A DNA stretch of 64,000 nucleotides from positions 1 through 64,000 of the forward strand of contig NZ_JACORT010000017.1 in NCBI RefSeq assembly GCF_014297465.1. The letters run 5' to 3'. The first letter of the stretch is position 1; every line of letters begins with the position of its first letter. Source of the DNA: Ramlibacter cellulosilyticus. Lineage in GTDB: Bacteria > Pseudomonadota > Gammaproteobacteria > Burkholderiales > Burkholderiaceae_C. Shown one piece after another: positions 42,630 to 50,780 of the stretch. The notes beneath the pieces were generated by a model. That model had not been told where the DNA came from. It made no database searches and saw only the letters and a program-made list of their open reading frames with translations. The position numbers were made by a program, and so were the translations under genes.

Positions 42630-43493
42630 ATGGAGCGAGTCACCCTGGCGGTTGCGGACGGCGTGACCATCGCCGCGCGCGTGTACGAGCCGCAAGGCCT
42701 CGTGCAGGGCAGCGTCGTCATCGGCGGCGCGATGGGCGTGCGGCAGGATTTCTATGCACCGTTCGCCGAGTGGCTCGCGGGGCAGGGCTGGCGGGTCACG
42801 ACCTTCGACTACCGCGGCAGCGGCGACTCGGCGCCGCGCAAGCTGCGCGGGTTCCAGGCGGACCTCTTCGACTGGACGCTCGACTACGAAGCCGCGGTCG
42901 ACCATGCGCACGCGGCGCTGCCCGACGCGCCGCTGCACCTCCTGGGCCACAGCCTCGGCGCGCAGCTGCCCGGCCTGCTTTCCAACCAGGACAAGGTGAG
43001 CGGCCTCCTCAGCGTCGCTGCGGGCAGCGGGTATTGGCGCGAGAACGCGCCGCAGCTGAAGCGCTACGTCCTCTCCTTCTGGTTCCTCGTCGTGCCGCTC
43101 GCCACGCGCCTGTGCGGCTACTTCCCCGGACGCAAGCTGCGCATGGTGGGCAACCTGCCCGCGGGCGTGGTGCTGCAGTGGCGCAAGTGGTGCCTCCACC
43201 CGCGCTACAGCGTGGGGGCCGAGGGCGAGCTCGCGCGCCGCGCATATGCCAATGCACGTTTCCCGGTGGTGGCCTTGTCCATCGCGGACGACGAACTCAT
43301 GACGCTGCAAGGCACGCACAGCCTGGTCAGCCTCTACGAGAACGCGCCGCGCCACGTCGAACGCATCGTGCCCGAGGAGCTCGCCGTGCGCCGCATCGGC
43401 CACTTCGGCTCCTTCCGCAGCGAGCACGAAGGCAAGCTGTGGCCGCGCATGGCGCAGAGACTGCGCGAACTCTCGACCCCGGCAGCCGCATGA
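42630..43493 (+). CDS. Alpha/beta-hydrolase
   Basis: 287 residues. The fold shows TTFDYRGSGDSAP near residue 65 and the nucleophile elbow LGHSLGAQLPG near 112 (GHSLG), with an Asp in IADDELMT and a His near IGHFGSF at the end. It resembles the serine aminopeptidase/lysophospholipase-like group. It begins after a hairpin repeat, overlaps the thioesterase gene (ATGA), and probably hydrolyses an ester or thioester in lipid catabolism; the substrate is not evident. Confidence 0.87.
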   Translation: MERVTLAVADGVTIAARVYEPQGLVQGSVVIGGAMGVRQDFYAPFAEWLAGQGWRVTTFDYRGSGDSAPRKLRGFQADLFDWTLDYEAAVDHAHAALPDAPLHLLGHSLGAQLPGLLSNQDKVSGLLSVAAGSGYWRENAPQLKRYVLSFWFLVVPLATRLCGYFPGRKLRMVGNLPAGVVLQWRKWCLHPRYSVGAEGELARRAYANARFPVVALSIADDELMTLQGTHSLVSLYENAPRHVERIVPEELAVRRIGHFGSFRSEHEGKLWPRMAQRLRELSTPAAA

Positions 43494-44296
43494 GCGCGCA
43501 TCCCTTCGATGCGGCCATCGCGCTGCAGCCGGCCGGCGGCGGCGCGTTCGCGGGCCAGACCAGCCCCGCCTACGCCAACTTCATCGGTCCCTACGGCGGC
43601 ATCACGGCCGCGCAATGCCTGCAGGCGGTGTTGCAGCATCCGGAGCGGCTCGGCGATCCCGTGGCCTTCACCGTCAACTTCGCCGCGGCCGTCGCGGACG
43701 GACCGTTCGAGCTGCGCCCTCGCGCGGCCCGCACCAACCGCTCCACCCAGCATTGGATCGTGGAGATGGTGCAGGGCGACGAGGTGGTCGCGACCGCCAC
43801 CGCGCTGACCGCCGTGCGCCGGCCCACCTGGGGCGGCCACGAAGCGCACAAGCCGGAAGCGCCGCCGCCGCTGGAAGTGAAGCGCACCACCCGCCGCGGC
43901 GTGGCCTGGCTCGAACGCTACGAGATGCGCTTCCTGCTGGGCATGATCCCGCGCGACTGGGACGGCGGCGGCGTCGCCGAAAGCCTCTCGCGCCTGTGGG
44001 TCCGCGACGACCCGCCGCGGCCGCTGGACTTCGCTTCGCTTGCCGCACTGTGCGACGTGTTCTTCCCGCGCATCTGGCTGCGCCGCGCGCGCCAGACGCC
44101 CCTGGGCACCGTGTCCATGACGGTCTACTTCCATGCCACCGCGGCCGAGCTGGCGGCGGCCGGCGAGGGTTTCCTGCTCGCGCAGGCACGCGGACAAGGC
44201 TTCGGCAGCGGATACTTCGACCACGGCGGCCAGTTGTGGAGCGAAAGCGGCTCCCTCCTGGCGACCACCCACCAGGTCATGTATTACAAGGAGTGA
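43490..44296 (+). CDS. Acyl-CoA thioesterase-like double-hotdog protein (TesB-like)
   Basis: 268 residues in two hotdog halves: NFIGPYGGITAAQCLQAVL with VAFTVNFAAAVADGPFEL in the first, and SMTVYFHATAAELAA with FGSGYFDHGGQLWSESGSLLATTHQVMYYK in the second. The ending resembles thioesterases of the TesB-like/4HBT_3 type acting on acyl-CoA. It overlaps the hydrolase gene, and a SDR gene follows 5 bases later. Confidence 0.85.
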   Translation: MSAHPFDAAIALQPAGGGAFAGQTSPAYANFIGPYGGITAAQCLQAVLQHPERLGDPVAFTVNFAAAVADGPFELRPRAARTNRSTQHWIVEMVQGDEVVATATALTAVRRPTWGGHEAHKPEAPPPLEVKRTTRRGVAWLERYEMRFLLGMIPRDWDGGGVAESLSRLWVRDDPPRPLDFASLAALCDVFFPRIWLRRARQTPLGTVSMTVYFHATAAELAAAGEGFLLAQARGQGFGSGYFDHGGQLWSESGSLLATTHQVMYYKE

Positions 44297-44301
44297 GCGG
44301 C

Positions 44302-45039
44302 ATGGCTGCAGCATCCGGGCGCCCCGTCGCCGTGGTCGTCGGCGCGGGAGACGCCACCGGCGGCGCGATCGCGAAGCGCTTCGCGCAGGGCGGCTACGCG
44401 GTCTGCGCCACGCGCCGCAACCTCGACAAGCTGCAGCCCCTCGTCGACGAGATCCGCGCCGCCGGCGGCGAGGCGCACGGCTTCGCCTCGGATGCGCGCA
44501 ACGAGGACGAGGTGAATGCGCTCTTCGACGACATCGAGGGCCGCATCGGCCCGGTCGAGGTGTTCGTCTTCAACATCGGCGCCAACGTGCCGGCGGGCAT
44601 CCTCGAAGAGACCGCGCGCAAGTACTTCAAGATCTGGGAGATGGCCTGCTTCGCCGGCTTCCTCACGGCGCGCAAGGCGGCGCGCTGCATGGCGCCGCGC
44701 GGCAAGGGCACGATCCTGTTCACCGGCGCCACGGCTTCCATGCGCGGTTCCGCCGGCTTCGCTGCCTTCGCCGGTGCCAAGGCGGCGCTGCGCGCGCTGG
44801 CGCAGAGCATGGCGCGCGAGCTCGGGCCGCGCGGCATCCACGTGGCGCACGTCGTCATCGACGGCGGCATCGACACCGAGTTCATCCGCGAGAACTTCCC
44901 CGAGCGCTATGCGCTGAAGGAGCAGGACGGCATCCTCGACCCCGCGCACATCGCGGAGAACTACTGGATGCTGCACCGGCAGCCGCGCGACGCCTGGACC
45001 CACGAGCTGGACCTGCGGCCGTGGATCGAGAAATTCTGA
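44302..45039 (+). CDS. SDR oxidoreductase (atypical N-terminal motif)
   Basis: 245 residues with AAGGAG upstream of ATG 44302. The dinucleotide motif is VVGAGDATGGAIAKRFA (GxGxxTG rather than TGxxxGxG). The usual Tyr of YxxxK is replaced: the segment reads SAGFAAFAGAKAALRA, that is F-x3-K. This non-canonical active site is common to a branch of SDRs in acyl-CoA operons whose activity is uncertain. Ending HELDLRPWIEKF is typical of that branch. Confidence 0.83.
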   Translation: MAAASGRPVAVVVGAGDATGGAIAKRFAQGGYAVCATRRNLDKLQPLVDEIRAAGGEAHGFASDARNEDEVNALFDDIEGRIGPVEVFVFNIGANVPAGILEETARKYFKIWEMACFAGFLTARKAARCMAPRGKGTILFTGATASMRGSAGFAAFAGAKAALRALAQSMARELGPRGIHVAHVVIDGGIDTEFIRENFPERYALKEQDGILDPAHIAENYWMLHRQPRDAWTHELDLRPWIEKF

Positions 45040-45052
45040 CGAAGGAGGCTCC

Positions 45053-45643
45053 ATGAAGCACGCCCTCGAGTTCTATTTCGACGTCGGCAGCCCCGCGGCC
45101 TACCTGGCGTGGACACAGGTGCCCCGCATCGCGCGCGAAACCGGCACGGAGGTGGAGTACCGTCCCTTCCTCCTCGGCGGGGTGTTCCAGGCGACGGGCA
45201 ACCGCTCGCCCATGGAGGTGCCGGCCAAGGGCCAGTACATGGTCGACGACCTGCAGCGCTTCGCCCGCCGCTACGGCGTGCCCTTCGCGCACAGTCCGCA
45301 TTTCCCGATCAACACGCTCGCGCTCATGCGCATGGCGCTGGGGCTGCAGCTGCGCGACCCCCACCGCATGGTTCCGTTCGTGGATGCGGTCTACCGGGCG
45401 ATCTGGGTGGACGGCAGGAACATGAACGATCCGGGGACGGTGGCGGCCGCGCTGCAGGCGGCCGACTTCGACCCGGAGAAGCTGCTCGCGCTGGCCTCGG
45501 ACCCCGCGGTGAAGGACGACCTCAAGGCCGCCACGCAGGAGGCCGTGCAGCGCGGCGTGTTCGGCGCGCCGACCTTCTTCGTCGGGCAGGAAATGTTCTG
45601 GGGCCAGGACCGCCTCGATTTCGTCAAGGAAGCACTGAGTTAG
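45053..45643 (+). CDS. 2-hydroxychromene-2-carboxylate isomerase-like DsbA-family protein
   Basis: 196 residues with the HCCA-isomerase/kappa-GST layout: FYFDVGSPAAYLAWTQVPRIA at the N terminus (Ser replaces the CxxC of DsbA), PHFPINTLALMRMALGL, and GVFGAPTFFVGQEMFWGQDRLDFVKEAL at the end. It isomerises hydroxychromene carboxylates in aromatic catabolism in known members; here, in a fatty-acid operon, it could be a glutathione-dependent isomerase. The stop is directly followed by a dispersed repeat. Confidence 0.88.
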   Translation: MKHALEFYFDVGSPAAYLAWTQVPRIARETGTEVEYRPFLLGGVFQATGNRSPMEVPAKGQYMVDDLQRFARRYGVPFAHSPHFPINTLALMRMALGLQLRDPHRMVPFVDAVYRAIWVDGRNMNDPGTVAAALQAADFDPEKLLALASDPAVKDDLKAATQEAVQRGVFGAPTFFVGQEMFWGQDRLDFVKEALS

Positions 45644-45735
45644 CCCACCCCCGAAGCGGCCTGCGGCCGCCTCCCCCTCAAGGGGGCGCCACCAGCGGCC
45701 CGGCAAAGCCGGTTCCGCGGTGGCACTGGAAGGAA
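45644..45735. repeat. 90-bp triple-hairpin dispersed repeat, copy 2
   Basis: The element begins immediately after the TAG of the preceding gene and ends GGCACTGGAAGGAA, just before the enoyl-CoA hydratase. Internal palindromes are GCGGCCTGCGGCCGC, CCCCCTCAAGGGGG and CCGGCAAAGCCGG. It is almost identical to 16057-16146 outside the first hairpin. Confidence 0.8.
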
Positions 45736-45752
45736 CCACCCATGGAGAAACA

Positions 45753-46517
45753 ATGAGCGAAGTCCTCGTCCACGCCGAAGCCGGCGTGATGACCGTCACC
45801 CTGAACCGGCTGGAGCGCAAGAACTCCATCACCTCGGACATGTACGCCGCGCTCGCTGATGCCATCGCGAGCGCGAAGGACGATGCGTCCGTGCGCGTGG
45901 TCGTGCTGCAGGGCCACGAGACGGTGTTCAGCGCCGGCAACGACATCAACGACTTCCTGAACAAGCCGCCCGCGGGCGAGGACTCGCCCGTCTTCCGCTT
46001 CCTGCACGGCATCGCCACCTTTCCGAAGCCGCTGCTCGCCGCCGTGTGCGGGCCGGCGGTGGGCATCGGCACCACGATGCTGTTCCACTGCGACCTGGTC
46101 TACGCCGGCGACAACGCGGCGTTCTCGCTGCCGTTCGTGAACCTGGGGCTCTGCCCGGAAGCCGCATCGAGCCTGCTCGTGCCCCAGATGCTCGGTTACC
46201 ACCGCGCGGCCGAGGCGCTGATGCTGGGCGAGCCTTTCTTCGCGGAAGCGGCGCTCGAAGTCGGACTCGTGAATCGCGTCGTGCCGCCGACGGAGGCCAA
46301 CGGGTATGCCAGCGCGCAGGCGAGGAAGCTCGCGGCCAAGCCGCTCTCGTCGCTCGTGGAAACGAAGCGCCTGATGAAGAAGGGCCAGCAGCAGCAGGTG
46401 CTGCAGCAGATGGCCGACGAAGGCGAGAGCTTCCGCCGCATGCTGGTGGCGCCGGCGGCGAAGGAGGCGTTCACGGCCTTCATGGAGAAGCGCAAGCCCG
46501 ATTTCACGAAGTTGTAG
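45753..46517 (+). CDS. Enoyl-CoA hydratase/isomerase
   Basis: 254 residues from ATG 45753. Crotonase marks are VFSAGNDINDFLN near residue 67 (oxyanion hole) and AAVCGPAVGIGTTMLFHCDLVYAGDNAAFSLPFVNLGLCPEAASS near 105-150. Where hydratases have the second catalytic Glu there is Pro-Glu-Ala (LCPEAASS), close to the isomerase/PaaG-like branch. The stop codon TAG lies at the edge of a dispersed repeat. Confidence 0.88.
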   Translation: MSEVLVHAEAGVMTVTLNRLERKNSITSDMYAALADAIASAKDDASVRVVVLQGHETVFSAGNDINDFLNKPPAGEDSPVFRFLHGIATFPKPLLAAVCGPAVGIGTTMLFHCDLVYAGDNAAFSLPFVNLGLCPEAASSLLVPQMLGYHRAAEALMLGEPFFAEAALEVGLVNRVVPPTEANGYASAQARKLAAKPLSSLVETKRLMKKGQQQQVLQQMADEGESFRRMLVAPAAKEAFTAFMEKRKPDFTKL

Positions 46518-46596
46518 GCGGGCGGTGAGCGCAGCGAACCCCAGCTCGCTGCGCTTCGCCGATCGCTGGGGTTCACTTCGTTCACCACCAGCCTAC
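46514..46596. repeat. Inverted pair of GTAGGCGGGCGGTGAGC / GCTGGGGTTCAC repeats
   Basis: The arms 46514-46545 and 46565-46596 are approximate reverse complements. The left arm contains the stop TAG of the enoyl-CoA hydratase gene. The element occupies nearly all of the 108-base gap before the next SDR gene, which has CCAGGAGGAG directly before its ATG. Confidence 0.7.
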
Positions 46597-46625
46597 GGTC
46601 CGGCCGCAGGCATCCAGGAGGAGCC

Positions 46626-47462
46626 ATGGACCTGCGCGGAAAGACCCTCTTCATCACCGGCGCGTCCCGCGGCATCGGCCTCGCGATCGCGAAGCGTGCG
46701 GCCGCCGACGGCGCCAACGTCGTCGTCGCGGCCAAGACGGCGGAGCCCAATCCCAAGCTGCCCGGCACCATCTACAGCGCCGCGGAGGAGATTCGCGCCG
46801 CCGGCGGCCAGGCCTTGCCGCTGCAGGTCGACATCCGCGACGAGGAGGCCGTGCTCGCCGCCGTGCAGCAGGCCGTGCTCACCTTCGGCGGCATCGACAT
46901 CCTGGTCAACAACGCCAGCGCGATCAGCCTCACGGACACCGAGCACACGCCCATGAAGCGCTACGACCTGATGAACGGGATCAACGCGCGCGGCACCTAC
47001 CTGTGCACGCAGGCCTGCCTGCCGGAGCTGAAGAAGTCGGCCGCGGCCGGGCGCAATGCGCACGTGCTCAACATGTCGCCGCCGTTGTCGATGAAGACGC
47101 ACTGGTTCGCGCCGCACACCGCGTACACGATGGCCAAGTACGGCATGAGCATGTGCACGCTCGGGCACGCGGGCGAGTTCCGGAAGTACGGCATCGCGGT
47201 CAACAGCCTCTGGCCGCGCACGGCCATCGCGACGGCCGCGCTGCAGATGATTCCCGGCGTCGACCTGAAGGCCTGCCGCACGCCGGAGATCCTCGCCGAC
47301 GCCGCGTACCTGGTGTTCACCTCCGACGCGAAGGACGAGCGCAACACGGGCAACTTCCACATCGACGACGCGCTGCTCGCCGAGCACGGGCAGGTGGACC
47401 TCGACCGTTATGCGGTCACGCCCGGCAACCGAAAGTTCATCCCCGACTTCTTCGTGGACTGA
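46626..47462 (+). CDS. SDR oxidoreductase of the HSDL2-like branch
   Basis: 278 residues. ITGASRGIGLAIAKRAA at residue 10, a long AAKTAEPNPKLPGTIYSAAEEI insertion typical of HSDL2-type proteins, NNASAISLTDTE, NMSPPLSMKTHWFAPHTAYTMAKYGMSM with YxxxK, and NSLWPRTAIATAALQMI. These act on acyl-CoA or steroid-like alcohol groups, but the substrate is not known. It is the last gene of the lipid operon. Confidence 0.87.
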   Translation: MDLRGKTLFITGASRGIGLAIAKRAAADGANVVVAAKTAEPNPKLPGTIYSAAEEIRAAGGQALPLQVDIRDEEAVLAAVQQAVLTFGGIDILVNNASAISLTDTEHTPMKRYDLMNGINARGTYLCTQACLPELKKSAAAGRNAHVLNMSPPLSMKTHWFAPHTAYTMAKYGMSMCTLGHAGEFRKYGIAVNSLWPRTAIATAALQMIPGVDLKACRTPEILADAAYLVFTSDAKDERNTGNFHIDDALLAEHGQVDLDRYAVTPGNRKFIPDFFVD

Positions 47463-47474
47463 CGTCGCGCGGCT

Positions 47475-47494
47475 TGTGTCCGCTTCCGGACACA
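47475..47494. promoter_or_regulatory. Perfect palindrome upstream of the PQQ-dehydrogenase operon
   Basis: TGTGTCCG (47475-47482) and CGGACACA (47487-47494) are exact reverse complements around CTTC. It lies 12 bases after the preceding gene and about 130 bases before the dehydrogenase start, a good position for an activator site. TGTCC...GGACA dyads are used by some sigma54 activators, but no -24/-12 element is obvious downstream. It could alternatively be a terminator stem without a T-tract. Confidence 0.45.
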
Positions 47495-47536
47495 GCCGAG
47501 CCAGCGGGCCCCCAAATCGGTGCACGCTGTGTAAAC

Positions 47537-47601
47537 TGCGCCGCATAAAAGCAGAGCCGCGAAAGCGGCGCACAACAAGCGGGAGTCCGCGCACGGCGCG
47601 G
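47537..47601 (+). promoter_or_regulatory. Structured 5' leader with alternative hairpins
   Basis: TGCGCCGC (47537-47544) can pair with GCGGCGCA (47565-47572); the latter overlaps the 3' arm of a competing hairpin GCCGC-GAAA-GCGGC (47556-47569). A third stem CCGCGC-ACG-GCGCGG lies at 47587-47601. The mutually exclusive pairings upstream of the start suggest an RNA-level control element. No known riboswitch class is recognised. Confidence 0.4.
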
Positions 47602-47626
47602 CGGGAACAAGGGGCTTCATTCATGC

Positions 47627-49408
47627 GTGGAGATGAAGTTGAGGCTTTCCTTGTGGGTCGTCGCGGCCTTCCTGTTCACCGCCGCAGCTTTCGCGCAGCA
47701 GGGCGCCGATGACGGCGAGTGGCGCACGGCCGGCAAGGACCCGGGCCTCACGCGGTTCAGCAGCCTCGCCGACATCAACACCACGAACGTCACGCAGCTG
47801 AAGCTCGCGCTGCACTTCCCCACGGGCAACGACCGCGGGCACGAGGCCGCGCCCATCGTCGCCGAGAACACGATGTTCGTGGTGACGCCCTTCCCGAACG
47901 TCGTCTACGCCTTCGACCTCGCCAAGTCCGGCTTCCCGCTGAAGTGGACCTTCGACCCGAAGCCGGAGCGCAGCGCGCAGGGCGTCGCCTGCTGCGACAC
48001 CGTCAACCGTGGCGGCGCGTATGCCGACGGACGCCTGTTCTTCAACACGCTCGACAACCACACGATCGCGCTCGACGCGAAGACGGGCAAGGAGCTGTGG
48101 CGCACGAAGCTCGGGGAGATCAAGAACGGCGAGACCATGACCATGGCGCCGCAGGTCGTGAAGGGCAAGGTCCTCGTCGGCAACAGCGGCGGCGAGCTCG
48201 GCGTGCGCGGGTGGCTGACCGCGCTCGATGCCGCCACCGGCCGGATCGCCTGGCGCGCCTACCACACGGGGCCCGACAAGGACGTGCTGATCGGCCCCAG
48301 CTTCAAGCCCTTCTACAAGTCGGACCAGGGCCGGGACCTCGGCGTGAAGACCTGGCCCGGCGAGGCGTGGAAGATCGGCGGCGGCACGGTGTGGGGCTTC
48401 GTCTCCTACGACGCCGAACTGGACCTGATCTACTACGGCACGTCCAACCCCGGTCCGTGGAACCCGGACCAGCGGCCCGGCGACAACAAGTGGGCCTCCG
48501 GCGTGTTCGCGCGCCGCCCCGACACCGGCGAGGCGATCTGGTACTACCAGACCAGCCCGCACGACCTGCACGACTACGACGGCATCAACGAGAACGTGGT
48601 GGTCGACCTGAACCTCGCCGGCGGCCGGCGCAAGGTGCTGCTGCGCCCCGACCGCAACGGCTACCTGTACGTGCAGGACCGCATCACGGGACAGGTGATC
48701 TCGGCGACGCCCTTCGTGCACACGACCACCTCGAGCGGCGTGGACCTGCAGACCGGCGCCCTGCGCTACAACCCGGCGAAGACGCCGCGCGCCGGCGAAA
48801 CCGTGCGCAGCATCTGCCCCGCCTCGCCCGGCGCGAAGGACTGGCAGCCCTCGGCGTGGTCGCCGCGGACGCGCCTGCTGTACATCCCGCACCAGAACCT
48901 GTGCCAGGACGCGATCACCTACGAGGTGAGCTACATCGCCGGCACGCCCTACATCGGCGCCGACCTGAAGATCTACCCCGGCCCGGGCGGCACGCGCGGC
49001 CGCTTCACGGCGTGGGACCCGGTGAACCGGCGCAAGGCCTGGGACATCGAGGAGAGCTTTCCCGTCTGGAGCGGCGCCCTCGCCACGGCGGGCGACGTCG
49101 TTTTCTACGGCACCATGGACGGGTACTTCAAGGCTGTCGACGCACGCAACGGCCACCTTCTGTGGCAGTTCAAGGCGGAGTCCGGGATCATCGGCCAGCC
49201 CATCACCTTCCGCGCCCCGGACGGGCAGCAGTACGTCGCGATCCTGGCGGGCGTCGGCGGCTGGTCCGGAGCGATCGTGTCCGCCGGCCTCGACCCGCGC
49301 GATGCCACGGCAGCCGGCGGTTTCGTCAACGCGATGCGCGACCTCCCCGCGAAGACGCGCAAGGGCGGGCACCTGTACGTGTTCAGCCTCCAGGGAGCGG
49401 CGAAGTGA
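47627..49408 (+). CDS. PQQ-dependent alcohol dehydrogenase with lanthanide-type (XoxF/ExaF-like) active site
   Basis: 593 residues from GTG 47627 (an ATG at 47633 is an alternative) with a signal peptide (LRLSLWVVAAFLFTAAAFAQQ). The eight-bladed quinoprotein has the vicinal disulfide Cys122-Cys123 (GVACCDT), metal ligands Glu190 (GGELG) and Asn274 (TSNPGPW), catalytic Asp316, and Asp318 two residues later (HDYDGIN). This second Asp marks lanthanide-dependent enzymes; calcium enzymes have Ala there. It oxidises an alcohol in the periplasm. It heads an operon with a XoxJ-like protein, cytochrome c and an oxidase. PQQ synthesis genes are not in the window. Confidence 0.92.
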   Translation: MEMKLRLSLWVVAAFLFTAAAFAQQGADDGEWRTAGKDPGLTRFSSLADINTTNVTQLKLALHFPTGNDRGHEAAPIVAENTMFVVTPFPNVVYAFDLAKSGFPLKWTFDPKPERSAQGVACCDTVNRGGAYADGRLFFNTLDNHTIALDAKTGKELWRTKLGEIKNGETMTMAPQVVKGKVLVGNSGGELGVRGWLTALDAATGRIAWRAYHTGPDKDVLIGPSFKPFYKSDQGRDLGVKTWPGEAWKIGGGTVWGFVSYDAELDLIYYGTSNPGPWNPDQRPGDNKWASGVFARRPDTGEAIWYYQTSPHDLHDYDGINENVVVDLNLAGGRRKVLLRPDRNGYLYVQDRITGQVISATPFVHTTTSSGVDLQTGALRYNPAKTPRAGETVRSICPASPGAKDWQPSAWSPRTRLLYIPHQNLCQDAITYEVSYIAGTPYIGADLKIYPGPGGTRGRFTAWDPVNRRKAWDIEESFPVWSGALATAGDVVFYGTMDGYFKAVDARNGHLLWQFKAESGIIGQPITFRAPDGQQYVAILAGVGGWSGAIVSAGLDPRDATAAGGFVNAMRDLPAKTRKGGHLYVFSLQGAAK

Positions 49409-50208
49409 AGCGCTTCGCCGTCCTCGCGCTCGCGGCCGCCGCCCTCGCCGTGCATGCCCAGGCCAGCGACGCGCCCGGCACCTTGCGCGTGTGCGCCGAT
49501 CCGGACAACCTGCCTTACTCGCGCGAGGACGGCAGCGGCTTCGAGAACCGCATCGCCCGCCTCGTCGCGTCCGACTTCGGCGTGCCGCTCGCCTATGCCT
49601 GGCTGCCGGACCTGCGCGGCTTCGTGCGCAAGACGATGGGCGCGGGGCTGTGCGACGTCATCGTCGGCGTGCCGGCGGGCTTCGAACGCACGCTCAACAC
49701 GCGGCCCTATTACCGTTCGACCTACGTACTCGTCGAAGGGCAGGGCGATCCGGCACCGCCGCGGGACTTCGCGGACCCGCGCCTGCGGCGCTGGCGCATC
49801 GGCGTGCAGCTGGTCGGCGACGATGCCGCAGCCACGCCGCCGGGGCACGCGCTCGCACAGGCAGGCGCCACCGGCAACGTCGTCGGCTATCCCATGGCCG
49901 GCAGGCAGCCGGCGGCCGCGCGCATCTTCGATGCCCTCGACCGCGGGGAACTCGACGCGGCTTTCGTCTGGGGCCCGCAGGCGGGCTACTACGCGCAACG
50001 TTCCGCGCGTCCCTTGCAGCTTCACGTCATGCAGCCGCCGTCCACGCTGCAGGAGCAGCGCTTCACCTTCGCGATCGCGATGGGCGTGCGGCGCGGCGAC
50101 CGCGCGCTGCGCGACCGCCTCGACGACTTCATCGTGCGCCGGCAGCCGGACATCGACCGCATCCTCGCCGAGTACGGCGTGCCGCGCGTGGCGGAGCCTG
50201 CGCCATGA
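49405..50208 (+). CDS. XoxJ/MoxJ-like periplasmic binding protein of the quinoprotein system
   Basis: 267 residues from a GTG overlapping the dehydrogenase stop (GTGA). A signal peptide (KRFAVLALAAAALAVHAQA) precedes a type 2 solute-binding fold: LRVCADPDNLPYSREDGSGFENRIARLVA, GLCDVIVGVPAGFERTLNTRPYYRSTYVLV, LDAAFVWGPQAGYYAQ. MoxJ/XoxJ proteins are found next to PQQ dehydrogenases and are thought to help apoenzyme maturation or metal loading. Confidence 0.88.
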   Translation: MKRFAVLALAAAALAVHAQASDAPGTLRVCADPDNLPYSREDGSGFENRIARLVASDFGVPLAYAWLPDLRGFVRKTMGAGLCDVIVGVPAGFERTLNTRPYYRSTYVLVEGQGDPAPPRDFADPRLRRWRIGVQLVGDDAAATPPGHALAQAGATGNVVGYPMAGRQPAAARIFDALDRGELDAAFVWGPQAGYYAQRSARPLQLHVMQPPSTLQEQRFTFAIAMGVRRGDRALRDRLDDFIVRRQPDIDRILAEYGVPRVAEPAP

Positions 50209-50780
50209 AAGCCGCACTCTTCCTGCTGCTGTCCACCGCACTCGTGGTCGCAGGCTGCGAGCGCGAGGAGCGCCACTTCCGGGCCGAGCGGCAGAACACC
50301 GGGCCCAACGAATCCGCCGTACGCAACAGCCTCAACCAGCCCGGCATGGCCCTCGGCGGCTACGTGAAGCCGCCTGCCGCCAACATCAGCATGTACGACG
50401 ACAACGCGTTCGCGGTGAACGAAGGCAAGCGTCTCTACCGCTGGTACAACTGCAACGGCTGCCACGCCAACGGGGGCGGCGGCTACGGACCGGCGCTGAT
50501 GGACAGCGAATGGCGCTACGGCAGCGATCCCGCGAGCCTCTTCGAGACCATCATGCAGGGCCGCCCCAACGGCATGCCCTCGTTCGGCGGGCACATCCCG
50601 GAAGACCAGGTCTGGAAGATCGTCGCGTACGTGCGGTCCATGGGCGGCGGCGTGCGCACGGACGTGGCGCCGTCCCGTCCCGACTCCATCTACCCCGGCA
50701 AGCCCGAGAACTTCCGCTCGCCGCAGCCGGCGATCGGGAAGGGCGATTCCCGGGCCGAACAGACGTTCGAGGTGCGGTGA
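50205..50780 (+). CDS. Lipoprotein cytochrome c
   Basis: 191 residues with a lipobox (LVVAGCERE), so it is predicted to be lipid-anchored on the periplasmic side. One c-type heme site CNGCH (near residue 87) is followed by GGGGYGPALMD and an axial Met in GRPNGMPSFGG. It is translationally coupled to XoxJ-like and CoxB-like genes and probably carries electrons from the quinoprotein to the oxidase, in the place of the XoxG cytochrome. Confidence 0.9.
   Translation: MKAALFLLLSTALVVAGCEREERHFRAERQNTGPNESAVRNSLNQPGMALGGYVKPPAANISMYDDNAFAVNEGKRLYRWYNCNGCHANGGGGYGPALMDSEWRYGSDPASLFETIMQGRPNGMPSFGGHIPEDQVWKIVAYVRSMGGGVRTDVAPSRPDSIYPGKPENFRSPQPAIGKGDSRAEQTFEVR

Noticed and set aside
47495..47626. Sigma54 (-24/-12) promoter for the PQQ operon
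   Set aside because: No TGGCAC-N5-TTGC-like element was visible downstream of the palindrome.
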